Below, piece by piece: positions 25,700-35,440 of a stretch of 64,000 bases of DNA. The stretch's first letter is position 1; each line of letters opens with the position of its first letter. The DNA comes from Promethearchaeota archaeon (GTDB lineage: Archaea > Asgardarchaeota > Lokiarchaeia > Sigyniarchaeales > Promethearchaeaceae): NCBI GenBank assembly GCA_004524545.1, contig SDNX01000002.1, positions 1 through 64,000 of the forward strand, given 5' to 3'. The translations under genes and the position numbers were made by a program. The notes under the pieces are model-generated. The model made no database searches. It was not told where the DNA came from and worked only from the letters and a program-made list of their open reading frames with translations.

Positions 25700-27019
25700 A
25701 TGAATGACGATTTAACATCCAGCAGACCACAGAGAACTCGCGCTTATTTGATATTTCTATTTATTTTCATGATGTTGTACGAGTTTATGGATTCTTACAC
25801 CACAAGCTATTATACATCCGTAGTTTCTTATATTCAAGCGGATCTTCAAATAAACGATTCGACTTTTTATTTAGTGCAAGCAATTGCCTCAGTTGGATTA
25901 CTTTTGGTAGTCTTTGTTCAGAACCTTGCAGATCGAGTAGGAAGAAAACCGATGATGATTGTGGTTTTTTTTGGAATGGGATTGGCCTCATTGATTATGC
26001 ATCTTTCAAAAGGAGTAGTTCTATTCACAGTAGGATTCTTATTATCTTGGATCTTTTTTTCTAGCGATATTTGGGTTATAATAGTTTCCGAAGAAGCCCC
26101 TGCAAAGAAACGTGGAAGATATTCCTATTTAATTGCAGTCGTTGGCGCATTAGGCGCTATCGCAATTCCTGTATGTAGAACTATTTTCGTGGGGGATGTA
26201 TCACCCTTGGTTGATCCAAGTGTATGGCGCGGCATGAACTATCTTGCTTTCTTTGCTATGGGATTTGCGCTTATGGGTTTTGGAATGAAAGAAACAGATG
26301 CCTTTCTTTTAAAAAAGGAAAATACATTGAGTTTGCGTTCAGATGAGAAAAAAAATGCACGATCCAAACTTTCATTACCATTTAAACAAAAAGAATCTCG
26401 AAAACGTGTAATTGCATTTATGATTATTGGTTTTTTACTTGGTATGATGGCTGCGGTCATAAGCACATTTGAAGATTACTTAACAACTACTATTGTTACT
26501 AATTTTGGCGGTGATCCGAGCCAAGTTACCACTGTTATTTATGTTGCAACTTTGGGAACATTTGTGTTTTTCGGAATTACTGGATTTTTGGCAGATAAAT
26601 TAGGGAGAAAGCCCACCATGTATCTCTATGCTGCAATGAATCTGATATTTTTTGCGGTAATGGCGTTAACAGCCAATATTTTCGCGAGTAACTCATTGTT
26701 TTGGATATTTTCTATTTTCGGTTTCTTTATGAATGGATCTTTTTGGGGAATGTTTATGCTATCTAAGACATTTTGTGTTGAAAATTTTCCCACAGAGATG
26801 CGTGGAACTGCAACGGGATGGCGTAGCCTCTTTTATGCGGTAGGACTGATATTGGGCTCTTTAGCTTCAAGTTTTCTTGTATCTTTAATAGAATTGCAAT
26901 ATCTCTTCTTGTTAGCATCTGGTGTTACGTGTATTGGTGTTTGTGTATTAACATCAGGATTTCTACCGGAGACAAAAGCAATAAATATAATAGATACCCC
27001 CATTAACGAAACGGCGTAG
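25700..27019 (+). CDS. MFS transporter (sugar-porter-like)
   Basis: This 12-helix protein of about 439 residues has NLADRVGRKPMMIV after helix 2, KKRGRYSYLIAVVG near helix 5, DKLGRKPTMYLYAA in the second half and a final SGFLPETKA, a pattern seen in sugar/metabolite porters. The ATG at 25700 (MNDDLTSSR) was chosen over an upstream frame start. It ends four bases before the amidohydrolase gene, so the two are probably one operon for uptake and hydrolysis of an amide or ester substrate. Confidence 0.82.
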   Translation: MNDDLTSSRPQRTRAYLIFLFIFMMLYEFMDSYTTSYYTSVVSYIQADLQINDSTFYLVQAIASVGLLLVVFVQNLADRVGRKPMMIVVFFGMGLASLIMHLSKGVVLFTVGFLLSWIFFSSDIWVIIVSEEAPAKKRGRYSYLIAVVGALGAIAIPVCRTIFVGDVSPLVDPSVWRGMNYLAFFAMGFALMGFGMKETDAFLLKKENTLSLRSDEKKNARSKLSLPFKQKESRKRVIAFMIIGFLLGMMAAVISTFEDYLTTTIVTNFGGDPSQVTTVIYVATLGTFVFFGITGFLADKLGRKPTMYLYAAMNLIFFAVMALTANIFASNSLFWIFSIFGFFMNGSFWGMFMLSKTFCVENFPTEMRGTATGWRSLFYAVGLILGSLASSFLVSLIELQYLFLLASGVTCIGVCVLTSGFLPETKAINIIDTPINETA

Positions 27020-27023
27020 AAAA

Positions 27024-28664
27024 ATGGAAGATTTACTAATATACAACGCAAAAATCTACTCTCTTGAAAAAGAAGGTGAAAATTTTTCTGCTATGACCAT
27101 AAAAAATGGTAGAATTACTGAACTCTATCCAGATAATCCGCCACTTGATTGTATTCGAAAAATGAGCAGAAATTCAATCGATGCAGAAAATCAAACCATA
27201 CTACCCGGTTTAATAGATAGTCATATGCATTTCGTTATGACTGTAGCAATGAGTGTACTTTCGACGCCAATATCTGTGTATCAAGATGGTGAATTCAGTC
27301 CAAAGAACCTTGCAGAAGTTAAAGAAATTATTAAAACTAATTCTCAAGTTTCTTCGAAATCGACACCTTTGATTTTTAATAATTACGTTATTCCCACAAT
27401 TGAAGAAAATAGATTACCTACACGAATGGAGCTAGATCAATGGGCGCCAAACAGACTAATTACAATAATTGCGATTGATGGCCACTCCTTTTCTCTCTCA
27501 TCAGAAGGATTACGAAAACTAGGGATAAATCCTGAAAATCACGATGGGATTCTTAATGAAGATATGGAAGAATTCAACATGGATAAGTTGGTCAATTTAT
27601 TCACTTCAACCCTTAACATAAAATTACTTGTAGAAGGAATTCAGAAGACCATCAATTCAGCAATTGATAAAGGGTTAGTTGGCTTACATTGTTTAGAAGG
27701 ATTTCAAGATGATCCCTCTGCAGATTTAAGCCTCAAAGTTATGAAATTAGTGGGAAGGAAAATTCCACTAAAATTGCGCTTGTATCCCCAAGTAAAACAT
27801 GTTTCAAAGTTAAATCCCTATTTTAAAAAAATGCGTTCCAGACGTATTGGGGGTTGTGGAGCTTGGGATATGGACGGTGCAGTCGGTGCTAAAACTGCAG
27901 CCTTTGAGAAACCATATTTAGGAGGATCGGATAATTATGGGAGTTTATTGTTGACTAAAGATGAAATTTTTCCTCTAATGTATGCCGCTCAATCTTCAGG
28001 TACTCAAATTACGACACATGCGATTGGAACCACAGCTATTAATGAATTACTTGAAGCGCATACGCTACTTAAAACGGAATTTGGAATAGACACTAAGAAT
28101 CTAAGACACCGAATTGACCACTTTGAATTTCCTACTAAAGAAGCAATTGATCGGGCGATTACTGATTTAGATTTATTGATAGTTCCTCAACCCGGATTTA
28201 ATTGGGTGGATGCGAATTATCCTGGAATGAATACATATAATAAATTTTTAGATCCGGAAATAGTTCAAAGACAAAATCCCATGAAGACAATAATTGGGAA
28301 AGGTGGCATTATATGTGGTTCCTCCGATAGTCCAGTGCAATCACTTGATCCTTGGTTACAAATTCACGGTATGGTCAATTTTCCAATCGAATCTGAACGT
28401 ATTTCAATATATGAAGCTCTGAGAACGTATACTTATAACGGCGCATACGCAACTTTTGAAGAAAATGACCGCGGAACCATAAAAAGTGGAAAATATGCTG
28501 ACTTTATAATGCTTTCGCAGGATCCCTTTGATACAAATCCTGAAAATTTATTGTATATAAAAGTAAATAAGACATTTATCAATGGGATAGAACTAAAAAA
28601 GACAAATTTAGCTCCTATTCCTTATCTAGTCAAATTACTTTTTTCCAAGACTAATCTGATTTGA
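27024..28664 (+). CDS. YtcJ-like metal-dependent amidohydrolase
   Basis: This is a 546-residue amidohydrolase-superfamily enzyme. LPGLIDSHMHFVM (about residues 60-72) supplies the first two His ligands. Further ligands are in TTHAIGT, RHRIDHFEF and CGSSDSPVQSLDPW, followed by the beta-sandwich end GTIKSGKYADFIML. The layout matches YtcJ/AepA-type hydrolases. It is coupled to the upstream MFS gene, suggesting that the transporter imports its substrate. Confidence 0.85.
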   Translation: MEDLLIYNAKIYSLEKEGENFSAMTIKNGRITELYPDNPPLDCIRKMSRNSIDAENQTILPGLIDSHMHFVMTVAMSVLSTPISVYQDGEFSPKNLAEVKEIIKTNSQVSSKSTPLIFNNYVIPTIEENRLPTRMELDQWAPNRLITIIAIDGHSFSLSSEGLRKLGINPENHDGILNEDMEEFNMDKLVNLFTSTLNIKLLVEGIQKTINSAIDKGLVGLHCLEGFQDDPSADLSLKVMKLVGRKIPLKLRLYPQVKHVSKLNPYFKKMRSRRIGGCGAWDMDGAVGAKTAAFEKPYLGGSDNYGSLLLTKDEIFPLMYAAQSSGTQITTHAIGTTAINELLEAHTLLKTEFGIDTKNLRHRIDHFEFPTKEAIDRAITDLDLLIVPQPGFNWVDANYPGMNTYNKFLDPEIVQRQNPMKTIIGKGGIICGSSDSPVQSLDPWLQIHGMVNFPIESERISIYEALRTYTYNGAYATFEENDRGTIKSGKYADFIMLSQDPFDTNPENLLYIKVNKTFINGIELKKTNLAPIPYLVKLLFSKTNLI

Positions 28665-28898
28665 GTATATATCTTCCTTTTTTATTCTGAAAAAAACCTA
28701 AATAAAAATTGGAAGATCCCATCTCATTTTTTCAAGGTTAGAGATTTAATAGTAAAAGAAAGACGACTTCAATGGGGGGAAACACCATCCAAGACATTTG
28801 CAGTTATCATACTAATATGCACATCAATTTCGGGACTTATCTGTGGAATTGCGTTATTGTTTCCTAAAAAAGTGTTTGGAAAACCAGACCAAGAATGA
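28665..28898 (+). other. Startless open frame with a membrane helix
   Basis: The frame continues from the amidohydrolase TGA for 77 codons without a stop. Its end looks protein-like: RRLQWGETPSK, then a helix TFAVIILICTSISGLICG, then FPKKVFGKPDQE. No ATG, GTG or TTG opens it in a plausible place. It may be the remains of a small membrane protein, a readthrough tail or chance. Confidence 0.25.
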
Positions 28899-28951
28899 AA
28901 TTTAAATTAGAGAAAATTAACATTTTGTTTCATATATATTCAGTGATTATA

Positions 28952-30004
28952 ATGAAAAAAAAATGCGCTATAATTGGTTGTTCTGGGATGGCAGGGCAAC
29001 AATTTATTGAAAGTCTCCAAAATCATCCATGGTTTGAAATAACTGGGCTTTTCGGATCGAGCCGTACTGGTAAATCTTATAAAGACATATTGCGTTATAC
29101 TGATATTAAGTTTACACAAAATATCGAGGAAATGCAAGTAAAAAAAATGGATGCGTTCCAAGCGGATGAGTTTGATGTGGCTTTTTCTGCAGTCCCTTCT
29201 GAAGCTGCTGCAGAAATCGAGACCTCTATAGCACACAAAATACCAGTAATTTCTACAGCATCCTATTATAGATATTTTGAAGATGTTCCGATTTTTCTTC
29301 CAATAGTAAATGCAAAACATGTAGATCTATTCAAAATTCAACAAGAAAATCGGAATTGGAATGGTTTTGTTTGTCCAGGACCCAATTGCACTACTGTTGG
29401 ACTTTCAATAAGTTTATATCCGATTTATAGAAAATTCGGATTGGCATCAGTGCACATGGTTTCTATGCAAGCTGTTAGTGGAGCTGGATATGATGGTGTC
29501 ACTTCTTACGAAATTTTGGGAAATATTATTCCACATATACCAAAAGAAGAAGAAAAGGTTCAAAAAGAATTAAAGAAAATTTTTGCTACTTACATAAATG
29601 GGAAATTAAATCTCCCTGATTTCCCTATAGATGCAAAATGCAATCGAGTTCCAGTTCTTCATGGACATACGCAAAGTATCTTTTTTCAAACCCAAAAAGA
29701 GACGACAATGGAAGCAATTCAGAAAGAATTGTCTGAATTCCAAAGTGAAACCAAAGAATTCAACTTATTGAATTGTCCGAAACATCCCATTTGTTTATTT
29801 TCAGAAAAAGAACCATTCCGACCTCAACCTCGGTTGGAATTAAAACACCCTGAAAGTGGCATGATTACTTTCGTAGGGGGATTAGAGAAAACAGATCATC
29901 CTAATGGATTCAAAATGACGGTTTTATCCCATAATACGCAAGTTGGTGCTGGACGAGGAGGAGTATTAAGTGCAGAATTTCTATTAAAAAAAGGATTAAT
30001 TTGA
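28952..30004 (+). CDS. asd: Aspartate-semialdehyde dehydrogenase
   Basis: The product is about 350 residues and starts MKKKCAIIGCSGMAGQQF, the NADP-binding GxxGxxG loop. GPNCTTVGLSI holds the catalytic Cys near residue 146, SGAGYDGV follows, and CNRVPVLHGHTQ has the catalytic His. The motifs fit the archaeal/fungal type. It reduces aspartyl phosphate to the semialdehyde, the branch metabolite for lysine. It opens a six-gene lysine operon. An upstream ATG at 28895 is less likely because it adds 19 residues before the Rossmann strand. Confidence 0.92.
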   Translation: MKKKCAIIGCSGMAGQQFIESLQNHPWFEITGLFGSSRTGKSYKDILRYTDIKFTQNIEEMQVKKMDAFQADEFDVAFSAVPSEAAAEIETSIAHKIPVISTASYYRYFEDVPIFLPIVNAKHVDLFKIQQENRNWNGFVCPGPNCTTVGLSISLYPIYRKFGLASVHMVSMQAVSGAGYDGVTSYEILGNIIPHIPKEEEKVQKELKKIFATYINGKLNLPDFPIDAKCNRVPVLHGHTQSIFFQTQKETTMEAIQKELSEFQSETKEFNLLNCPKHPICLFSEKEPFRPQPRLELKHPESGMITFVGGLEKTDHPNGFKMTVLSHNTQVGAGRGGVLSAEFLLKKGLI

Positions 30005-30021
30005 AAATATAGGATAAAATC

Positions 30022-30927
30022 ATGGCAAACAGAATAAAATTGTTGAAAAATACGTTTACTGCCCTCATTTCTCCAATGGATTCAGATGGAGATTTAGATA
30101 AACAAAAATATCACGCATTCATCCGATCTCAGATAGAAGCTGGATGTGGTCTTGTTCCGTGTGGCACTACTGGAGAATCGGCAACCTTATCTCACCAAGA
30201 ACATGAATCCGTGGTACGTTGGTGTGTCGATGAAGCACACCAATCCACAAAAAAACCTTTTGTACTTGCAGGAGCGGGTTCTAACTCAACACGTGAAGCA
30301 ATTAGTTTATCAGTTCATGTGGAGTCTTTAGGTGCTGATGGAATTTTAAGTGTTACTCCCTATTATAATAAACCCACACAAAAAGGCTTATTTGAGCATT
30401 ATTCAGCCATTGCAAAAGCTGTGCAAATTCCAATAGTGATTTATAATGTTCCTGGCAGGACTGGATGTAACATTTTGCCTGAAACGGTATCTAAATTAGC
30501 AAATAAACACGAAAATATTATTGGATATAAAGCTGCAAGTGGGAATTTAGAACAAATCCGACAAGTGATTGAACAAACTCCGGATAATTTCATCGTTATG
30601 AGCGGAGATGATGGGAAAACTTATGATATAATGAAAATGGGAGGTCGGGGGGTTATAAGTGTTGCATCTAATATCATTCCCAAACAAATGGTGGAATTTA
30701 CTCAATTAATGGAAGCACAAAAATGGGATAAAGCATTCGAAATCCATCAGAAACTTTTATCCATTTTTAATGTACTTTTTATTGAATCCAATCCCGGTCC
30801 TGTAAAATTTGCAGCCGATTTGATGGGCATCATGGATAAAACTCTTCGCTTGCCATTAGTGCCCCCTGAAGAGACATCCCAAAATTCAATACGAAAGGTA
30901 TTGAGGGATTTAGAGCTAATACGATGA
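30022..30927 (+). CDS. dapA: 4-hydroxy-tetrahydrodipicolinate synthase
   Basis: The 301-residue (beta/alpha)8 lyase has GTTGESATLSHQEH near residue 48, the catalytic Tyr in YNVPGRTGCNI near 140 and the Schiff-base Lys in IIGYKAASGN near 170. It condenses pyruvate with aspartate semialdehyde, the first committed lysine step. The stop overlaps the dapB start in ATGA. Confidence 0.93.
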   Translation: MANRIKLLKNTFTALISPMDSDGDLDKQKYHAFIRSQIEAGCGLVPCGTTGESATLSHQEHESVVRWCVDEAHQSTKKPFVLAGAGSNSTREAISLSVHVESLGADGILSVTPYYNKPTQKGLFEHYSAIAKAVQIPIVIYNVPGRTGCNILPETVSKLANKHENIIGYKAASGNLEQIRQVIEQTPDNFIVMSGDDGKTYDIMKMGGRGVISVASNIIPKQMVEFTQLMEAQKWDKAFEIHQKLLSIFNVLFIESNPGPVKFAADLMGIMDKTLRLPLVPPEETSQNSIRKVLRDLELIR

Positions 30928-31781
30928 CCAACTTCAACTCTTTGAATATAGCATTAATTGGGGCGGGAGGAAAAATGGGACAAATTATGATCTCCTTGAT
31001 AGGACAGCATCCAGATATTAATTTAGTAGCTGCCATCGAACATCCAGAATTTAAAGAATTAGGAAATTCGGTACATATACAATCGAATCATCCTTCTGAA
31101 TTAGTTTTTGAATCTATTCAAAATTTAGATTTGCTATTATCTAATAATCAAATTGATGTCTGTGTTGATTTCTCCCATCCCGAAAGTACAACTAAGTGGG
31201 CTCCAATTTTCTTAAGGAGGAAAATTCCAATTGTAATAGCGACCACAGGATTATCAGAGCATTTTATTAACAACATCCAAGAAGTTGCGAAATTAACCCA
31301 GACCTCTTTATTAATTTCTACGAATATGGCCTTTGGTATGAATATATTTATTAAAATGGCAAAAGAAATTGCTAAATTCATTCCAAATTGGGATATTGAA
31401 ATTATAGAGAAGCATCACCATCATAAATTAGATTCCCCCAGTGGTACCGCATTGACCATTGCGAATGAGATAAAGGAAGTTGTAGCAAAAGATTTCAAAT
31501 CTGATGATATGTTCACATTTGGGAGAGGAAAAGGTAGATTTCCGCGAAAATTCGGGAACAAAGAAATTGGAATCCATGCAGTAAGAGCGGGAGATATTGT
31601 AGGAGAACACACAGTAATATTTGCAGGAGCCGGAGAACGCATAGAATTTACACACCAAGCACAATCACGTAATAGTTTTGCAGAAGGTGCACTAAACGCT
31701 GCTAGATTTCTAACGAAGGTGAGAAATCAAGGGAGACTTTTCAATATATCTGATGTTATCGAATATGCAAAAGGGAGTTAG
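30924..31781 (+). CDS. dapB: 4-hydroxy-tetrahydrodipicolinate reductase
   Basis: This 285-residue enzyme has the nucleotide loop IGAGGKMGQ near residue 12, the catalytic signature EKHHHHKLDSPSGTAL near 160-175 and a C-terminal FTHQAQSR strand. It reduces the DapA product to tetrahydrodipicolinate with NAD(P)H. Translational overlap with dapA and a one-base gap to the lysA-dapF ATG show tight coupling. Confidence 0.93.
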   Translation: MTNFNSLNIALIGAGGKMGQIMISLIGQHPDINLVAAIEHPEFKELGNSVHIQSNHPSELVFESIQNLDLLLSNNQIDVCVDFSHPESTTKWAPIFLRRKIPIVIATTGLSEHFINNIQEVAKLTQTSLLISTNMAFGMNIFIKMAKEIAKFIPNWDIEIIEKHHHHKLDSPSGTALTIANEIKEVVAKDFKSDDMFTFGRGKGRFPRKFGNKEIGIHAVRAGDIVGEHTVIFAGAGERIEFTHQAQSRNSFAEGALNAARFLTKVRNQGRLFNISDVIEYAKGS

Positions 31782-31782
31782 C

Positions 31783-33945
31783 ATGAAGTATATAGATTGG
31801 CTGAAATACAACGATTTAGAATTTCGGAATGATCAACTGTTCTTTGGGGAACAACAATTATCTTCGTTAGGCAAAACATATGGAACTCCTTTATTTGTTA
31901 TAAACGAAACTACTGTACGAAAACGTTATGAAGAATTATCTTCAGCTTTGAATAATGTTTATTCCGATACCCAAATCCATTATGCAGTGAAAGCAAATAA
32001 TAATTTAACTCTCTTGGCTTTACTCAATGACTTAGGTGCACATTTTGATGTGGTTTCTTCAGGTGAGATCTTCTTATGTAAAGCAGCGGGAATTTCACCA
32101 TCAAAAATAATGCAGACCAGTAATAATTGGACAGATGAGGAACTTGAATATGCCGTACAGAATGAAGTTTCGATTAATTTGGATGCTCCTTCCCAAATCG
32201 CACGCTTAAAAAAGATTTGCAACTCAAATAATGGCAAAATTCCAATTATTTCATTTCGAGTCAATCCAATTTTTGGAGCAGGGCATCATATTCACACGAT
32301 AACTGCTGGAGAACATGTAAAATTCGGCATAATGGAGGATGAAGTCGTGGATGTTTATAACCAAGCCATGGATGCTGGATTCACCTCTTTTGGAATACAT
32401 ACTCACATTGGTTCAGGAATTTTGAATATAGAAGATTTCGACAAAGCTGTTGAAAAATATTTCAATATTATCTCGAAAATTATATCTGAACTGGATATAA
32501 AGTTTAAATTCATCGATTTTGGCGGAGGATTGGGAATACCTTATAAACCTGATCAAAACCCATTATCTATCCAAGATTACGCGAATAAAATCAAAATTTA
32601 CTATGATAAATGTGCGAAACGTACCAATCTTGGGAATCCTCAATGGATTTTTGAACCAGGAAGGTTTATTGTGGCTGAATCTTGTGTTATTGTCTCAAAG
32701 ATAAACACAATAAAAGAACGCAAATCCAAAATATTTGTTGGATGTGATACAGGATTTAATACTCTAATTCGACCTGCATTCTATGGCTCTTATCACCACG
32801 TGATTCCTACACGACAAGTTAACACAAATTTTTCAAAACCAATAGACATTGTTGGTCAGATTTGTGAGTCAGGGGATGTAATAGCTAGAGATCGGCAATT
32901 TTCAAATGTAAGAGAAGGAGATTTTCTCTGTATTCTGGATGCAGGCGCATATGGCTATGCTATGTCTTCAGATTATAATGCACGACCACGTGCGATGGAA
33001 TTGTGGATTAGTGAAATTAAATCCCCAGAAATTATCAGAACTCGAGGAACTTTAATGGATTTACTGTCCCACCAAGTCAAACCAAGTATGGATTCAAAAT
33101 TAAGCCGTGTCATCCCATTCATAAAAATGCATGGTATTGGTAATGATTACATCTATCTGGATTATTTAAAGTATAGTTATCCAGAGATTGATTATCAACT
33201 TTTAGCGCAAAGAATAAGTCATCGGAAATATGGCATTGGTGGGGATGGGTTAGTTCTAATATTACCGGGATCAACCGGTACCATTCGTATGCGTATGTTT
33301 AATGCGGATGGATCAGAAGCTGAAATGTGCGGTAATGCAATTCGATGTGTTGGAGGATATTGCTTCCAAAAAGGGTATATTAAATCAAAAATTTTTTTGA
33401 TTGAAACGAAAGCGGGACCCAAACAAATTATAATAGAAAATGAGAATTTGGTCAAAGTTAATATGGGAAAACCAAACTTGAATGGTCTAGAAATTCCCAC
33501 TACGATTAATCGAATTCCAATTATCGATGAACCTATGGAAATCGAAGGCTTTTCCGGTGCATTTACTGCAATATCTATGGGTAATCCACATGCAATTTAT
33601 TTTGTAAATAATCTTTCGAATCTAGATTTAGAGTGGATCGGTCCAAAACTTGAAAATCATCCATACTTCCCAGAACGTATAAATTCAGAATTCGTCGAAA
33701 TAGTCAGCAAGAAGGAAGTAAACTTTCGAGTATGGGAAAGGGGTTCTGGGGAAACATGGGCATGTGGAACTGGAGCTTCTGCTGCACTTGTAGCTGGAGT
33801 TTTAAAAGGACTTTTAGAAAATAAGGTACTTTTTCATCTAAAAGGGGGAGATTTACTTCTCGAAACCAATAAAGACTTAACCGAGGTATGGAAAACAGGC
33901 CCTTGGGAGTTGGTTGGTGAGGGAATATTTAACCTCAATAATTAA
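31783..33945 (+). CDS. lysA-dapF: Diaminopimelate decarboxylase-epimerase fusion
   Basis: The 720-residue protein is a fusion. Residues 1 to about 435 are LysA: PLP-lysine in YAVKANNN near 70, GIHTHIGSG, EPGRFIVAESC and the substrate Cys in CESGDV. Residues from about 444 are DapF: KMHGIGNDYIYLDY, the first active Cys in MCGNAIRC near 515 and the second in ACGTGASAAL near 663. It would convert LL- to meso-DAP and decarboxylate it to lysine. The order is reversed relative to the pathway. The ATG follows the dapB stop by one base. Confidence 0.93.
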   Translation: MKYIDWLKYNDLEFRNDQLFFGEQQLSSLGKTYGTPLFVINETTVRKRYEELSSALNNVYSDTQIHYAVKANNNLTLLALLNDLGAHFDVVSSGEIFLCKAAGISPSKIMQTSNNWTDEELEYAVQNEVSINLDAPSQIARLKKICNSNNGKIPIISFRVNPIFGAGHHIHTITAGEHVKFGIMEDEVVDVYNQAMDAGFTSFGIHTHIGSGILNIEDFDKAVEKYFNIISKIISELDIKFKFIDFGGGLGIPYKPDQNPLSIQDYANKIKIYYDKCAKRTNLGNPQWIFEPGRFIVAESCVIVSKINTIKERKSKIFVGCDTGFNTLIRPAFYGSYHHVIPTRQVNTNFSKPIDIVGQICESGDVIARDRQFSNVREGDFLCILDAGAYGYAMSSDYNARPRAMELWISEIKSPEIIRTRGTLMDLLSHQVKPSMDSKLSRVIPFIKMHGIGNDYIYLDYLKYSYPEIDYQLLAQRISHRKYGIGGDGLVLILPGSTGTIRMRMFNADGSEAEMCGNAIRCVGGYCFQKGYIKSKIFLIETKAGPKQIIIENENLVKVNMGKPNLNGLEIPTTINRIPIIDEPMEIEGFSGAFTAISMGNPHAIYFVNNLSNLDLEWIGPKLENHPYFPERINSEFVEIVSKKEVNFRVWERGSGETWACGTGASAALVAGVLKGLLENKVLFHLKGGDLLLETNKDLTEVWKTGPWELVGEGIFNLNN

Positions 33946-33980
33946 AAACAAACATTGAAGAAAGAAGCTAAAATAAAAAA

Positions 33981-35438
33981 ATGACAATAGAAGTTCAAAT
34001 AATGAAAATTGGAGGATCTTGTTTATCTAATGCAAGATCATTTGACCGAATTTTGAAAATAATTGAAGAAACGCCTACATCGATAGTCTTGGTCTTTTCT
34101 GCATTTAACAGTATAACCGATCTACTAATTCAGACCATCGAATATGCGTGTGAAGGTAATTCACAACCATTGAATGCGAAACTGAAGGAAATTCAAGATT
34201 TTCACAATGATATAATCACTGCTTTGTTTTCAGACTATCCCAAGGTATATAATGAAATGCGATTGATGCTACAAGAAGTGATAGGAAAACTAGTTTATTT
34301 GCTAGAAGAGTTAAAGGAATTCGGATGGAGTCCATATTTTAAAGATTCTATTATATCATTCGGAGAGAAATTAAGTAACGCTATCATTTCTCGATTTTTG
34401 AATTTGCACCAAATTGATCATATTTTGTATCACGGAGAAGATTTGATTATTACTAATGATCATTTTGGGGATGCTATAGCAAACTTGCAATACACACAAA
34501 AACGTATTGAACGGGATCTTATCCCCCGATTGGTTAACAATCATTACAAACGAGTCTTCTGTGTTGAGGGATTTATTGGTCGAAGTGTTTCAGGCTTAAC
34601 TACGACATTAGGTAGAGGTGGAACTGATTATACAGCAGCTGTTATCGCTCGAGCTTTAGCAGTGAGTGGTAAATTTTCCTCTATTTCCTTAACTTTATGG
34701 AAAGATGTAGCTGGAATTTATTCTGCTGATCCAAAATTTGTCCAACATGCAAGATACTTAAACTCGATAAGTTACGCGATGGCAAAAGAATTAAGTTTTT
34801 TTGGAGCTAAAATACTCCATCCCAAATGTATATCGATTATTGAATCATTCAATATACCTGTTTATATTAAGAAATTTCCAGATAATGATCAAACGGAAGG
34901 AATAGAGACCCCATTTAAAAAAGAAGATCATGGTACTTTGATTTCATCTCAAGACGGAGATAAAAACATCTATTCCATAAGTATCATTCAAGAAGCATAT
35001 ATTGTTACAGTATCTTCTGAAACTTTTGTTAATGCTCCTGGTATTTTAGGTGAAATATTCTCCAAATTAGGCGAGGAGGAAATCAGCGTTAACGTAGTTA
35101 CTCAATCCAGTTCAGAGATCAACACATCATTTATAATTTCCAAAACTGATGGACCTGAAGCGATAAAAATCTTAAAATCAAATCCGAACTTCGAAGAATG
35201 GTTTAAAATTAAAATGGAATTAGTTGGAGTCGTCGCTATCATTGGAAGGGATATAGCCAATAGTAAAAACCAAATGAAAATTTACCAAGCTTTGAGTAAA
35301 ATGGGAATCAATCCCATTGCAGTGGCACAAGCCAGTGATGCACTCAATATATCTATTGTAGTTCCAAAAAATGATGTAAAACCGGCAGCTAACGCAATAA
35401 ATGAAGTATTCTTCAAACCCATGAGTGTGAAAAAGTAA
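33981..35438 (+). CDS. lysC: Aspartate kinase
   Basis: The 485-residue kinase starts with the lysine-containing strand MKIGGSCLSNARSF. GRGGTDYTAAVIARAL is the nucleotide/aspartate site near residue 213. About 150 C-terminal residues form two ACT domains (VSSETFVNAPGILGEIF; VVAIIGRDIANSKN), the usual site of feedback inhibition by lysine or threonine. Its place in the operon makes lysine the likely effector. Confidence 0.9.
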   Translation: MTIEVQIMKIGGSCLSNARSFDRILKIIEETPTSIVLVFSAFNSITDLLIQTIEYACEGNSQPLNAKLKEIQDFHNDIITALFSDYPKVYNEMRLMLQEVIGKLVYLLEELKEFGWSPYFKDSIISFGEKLSNAIISRFLNLHQIDHILYHGEDLIITNDHFGDAIANLQYTQKRIERDLIPRLVNNHYKRVFCVEGFIGRSVSGLTTTLGRGGTDYTAAVIARALAVSGKFSSISLTLWKDVAGIYSADPKFVQHARYLNSISYAMAKELSFFGAKILHPKCISIIESFNIPVYIKKFPDNDQTEGIETPFKKEDHGTLISSQDGDKNIYSISIIQEAYIVTVSSETFVNAPGILGEIFSKLGEEEISVNVVTQSSSEINTSFIISKTDGPEAIKILKSNPNFEEWFKIKMELVGVVAIIGRDIANSKNQMKIYQALSKMGINPIAVAQASDALNISIVVPKNDVKPAANAINEVFFKPMSVKK

Positions 35439-35440
35439 TT

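Noticed and set aside
28940-29320. Minus-strand open frame of 126 codons
   Set aside because: It is antisense to the asd gene, whose motifs are unmistakable.
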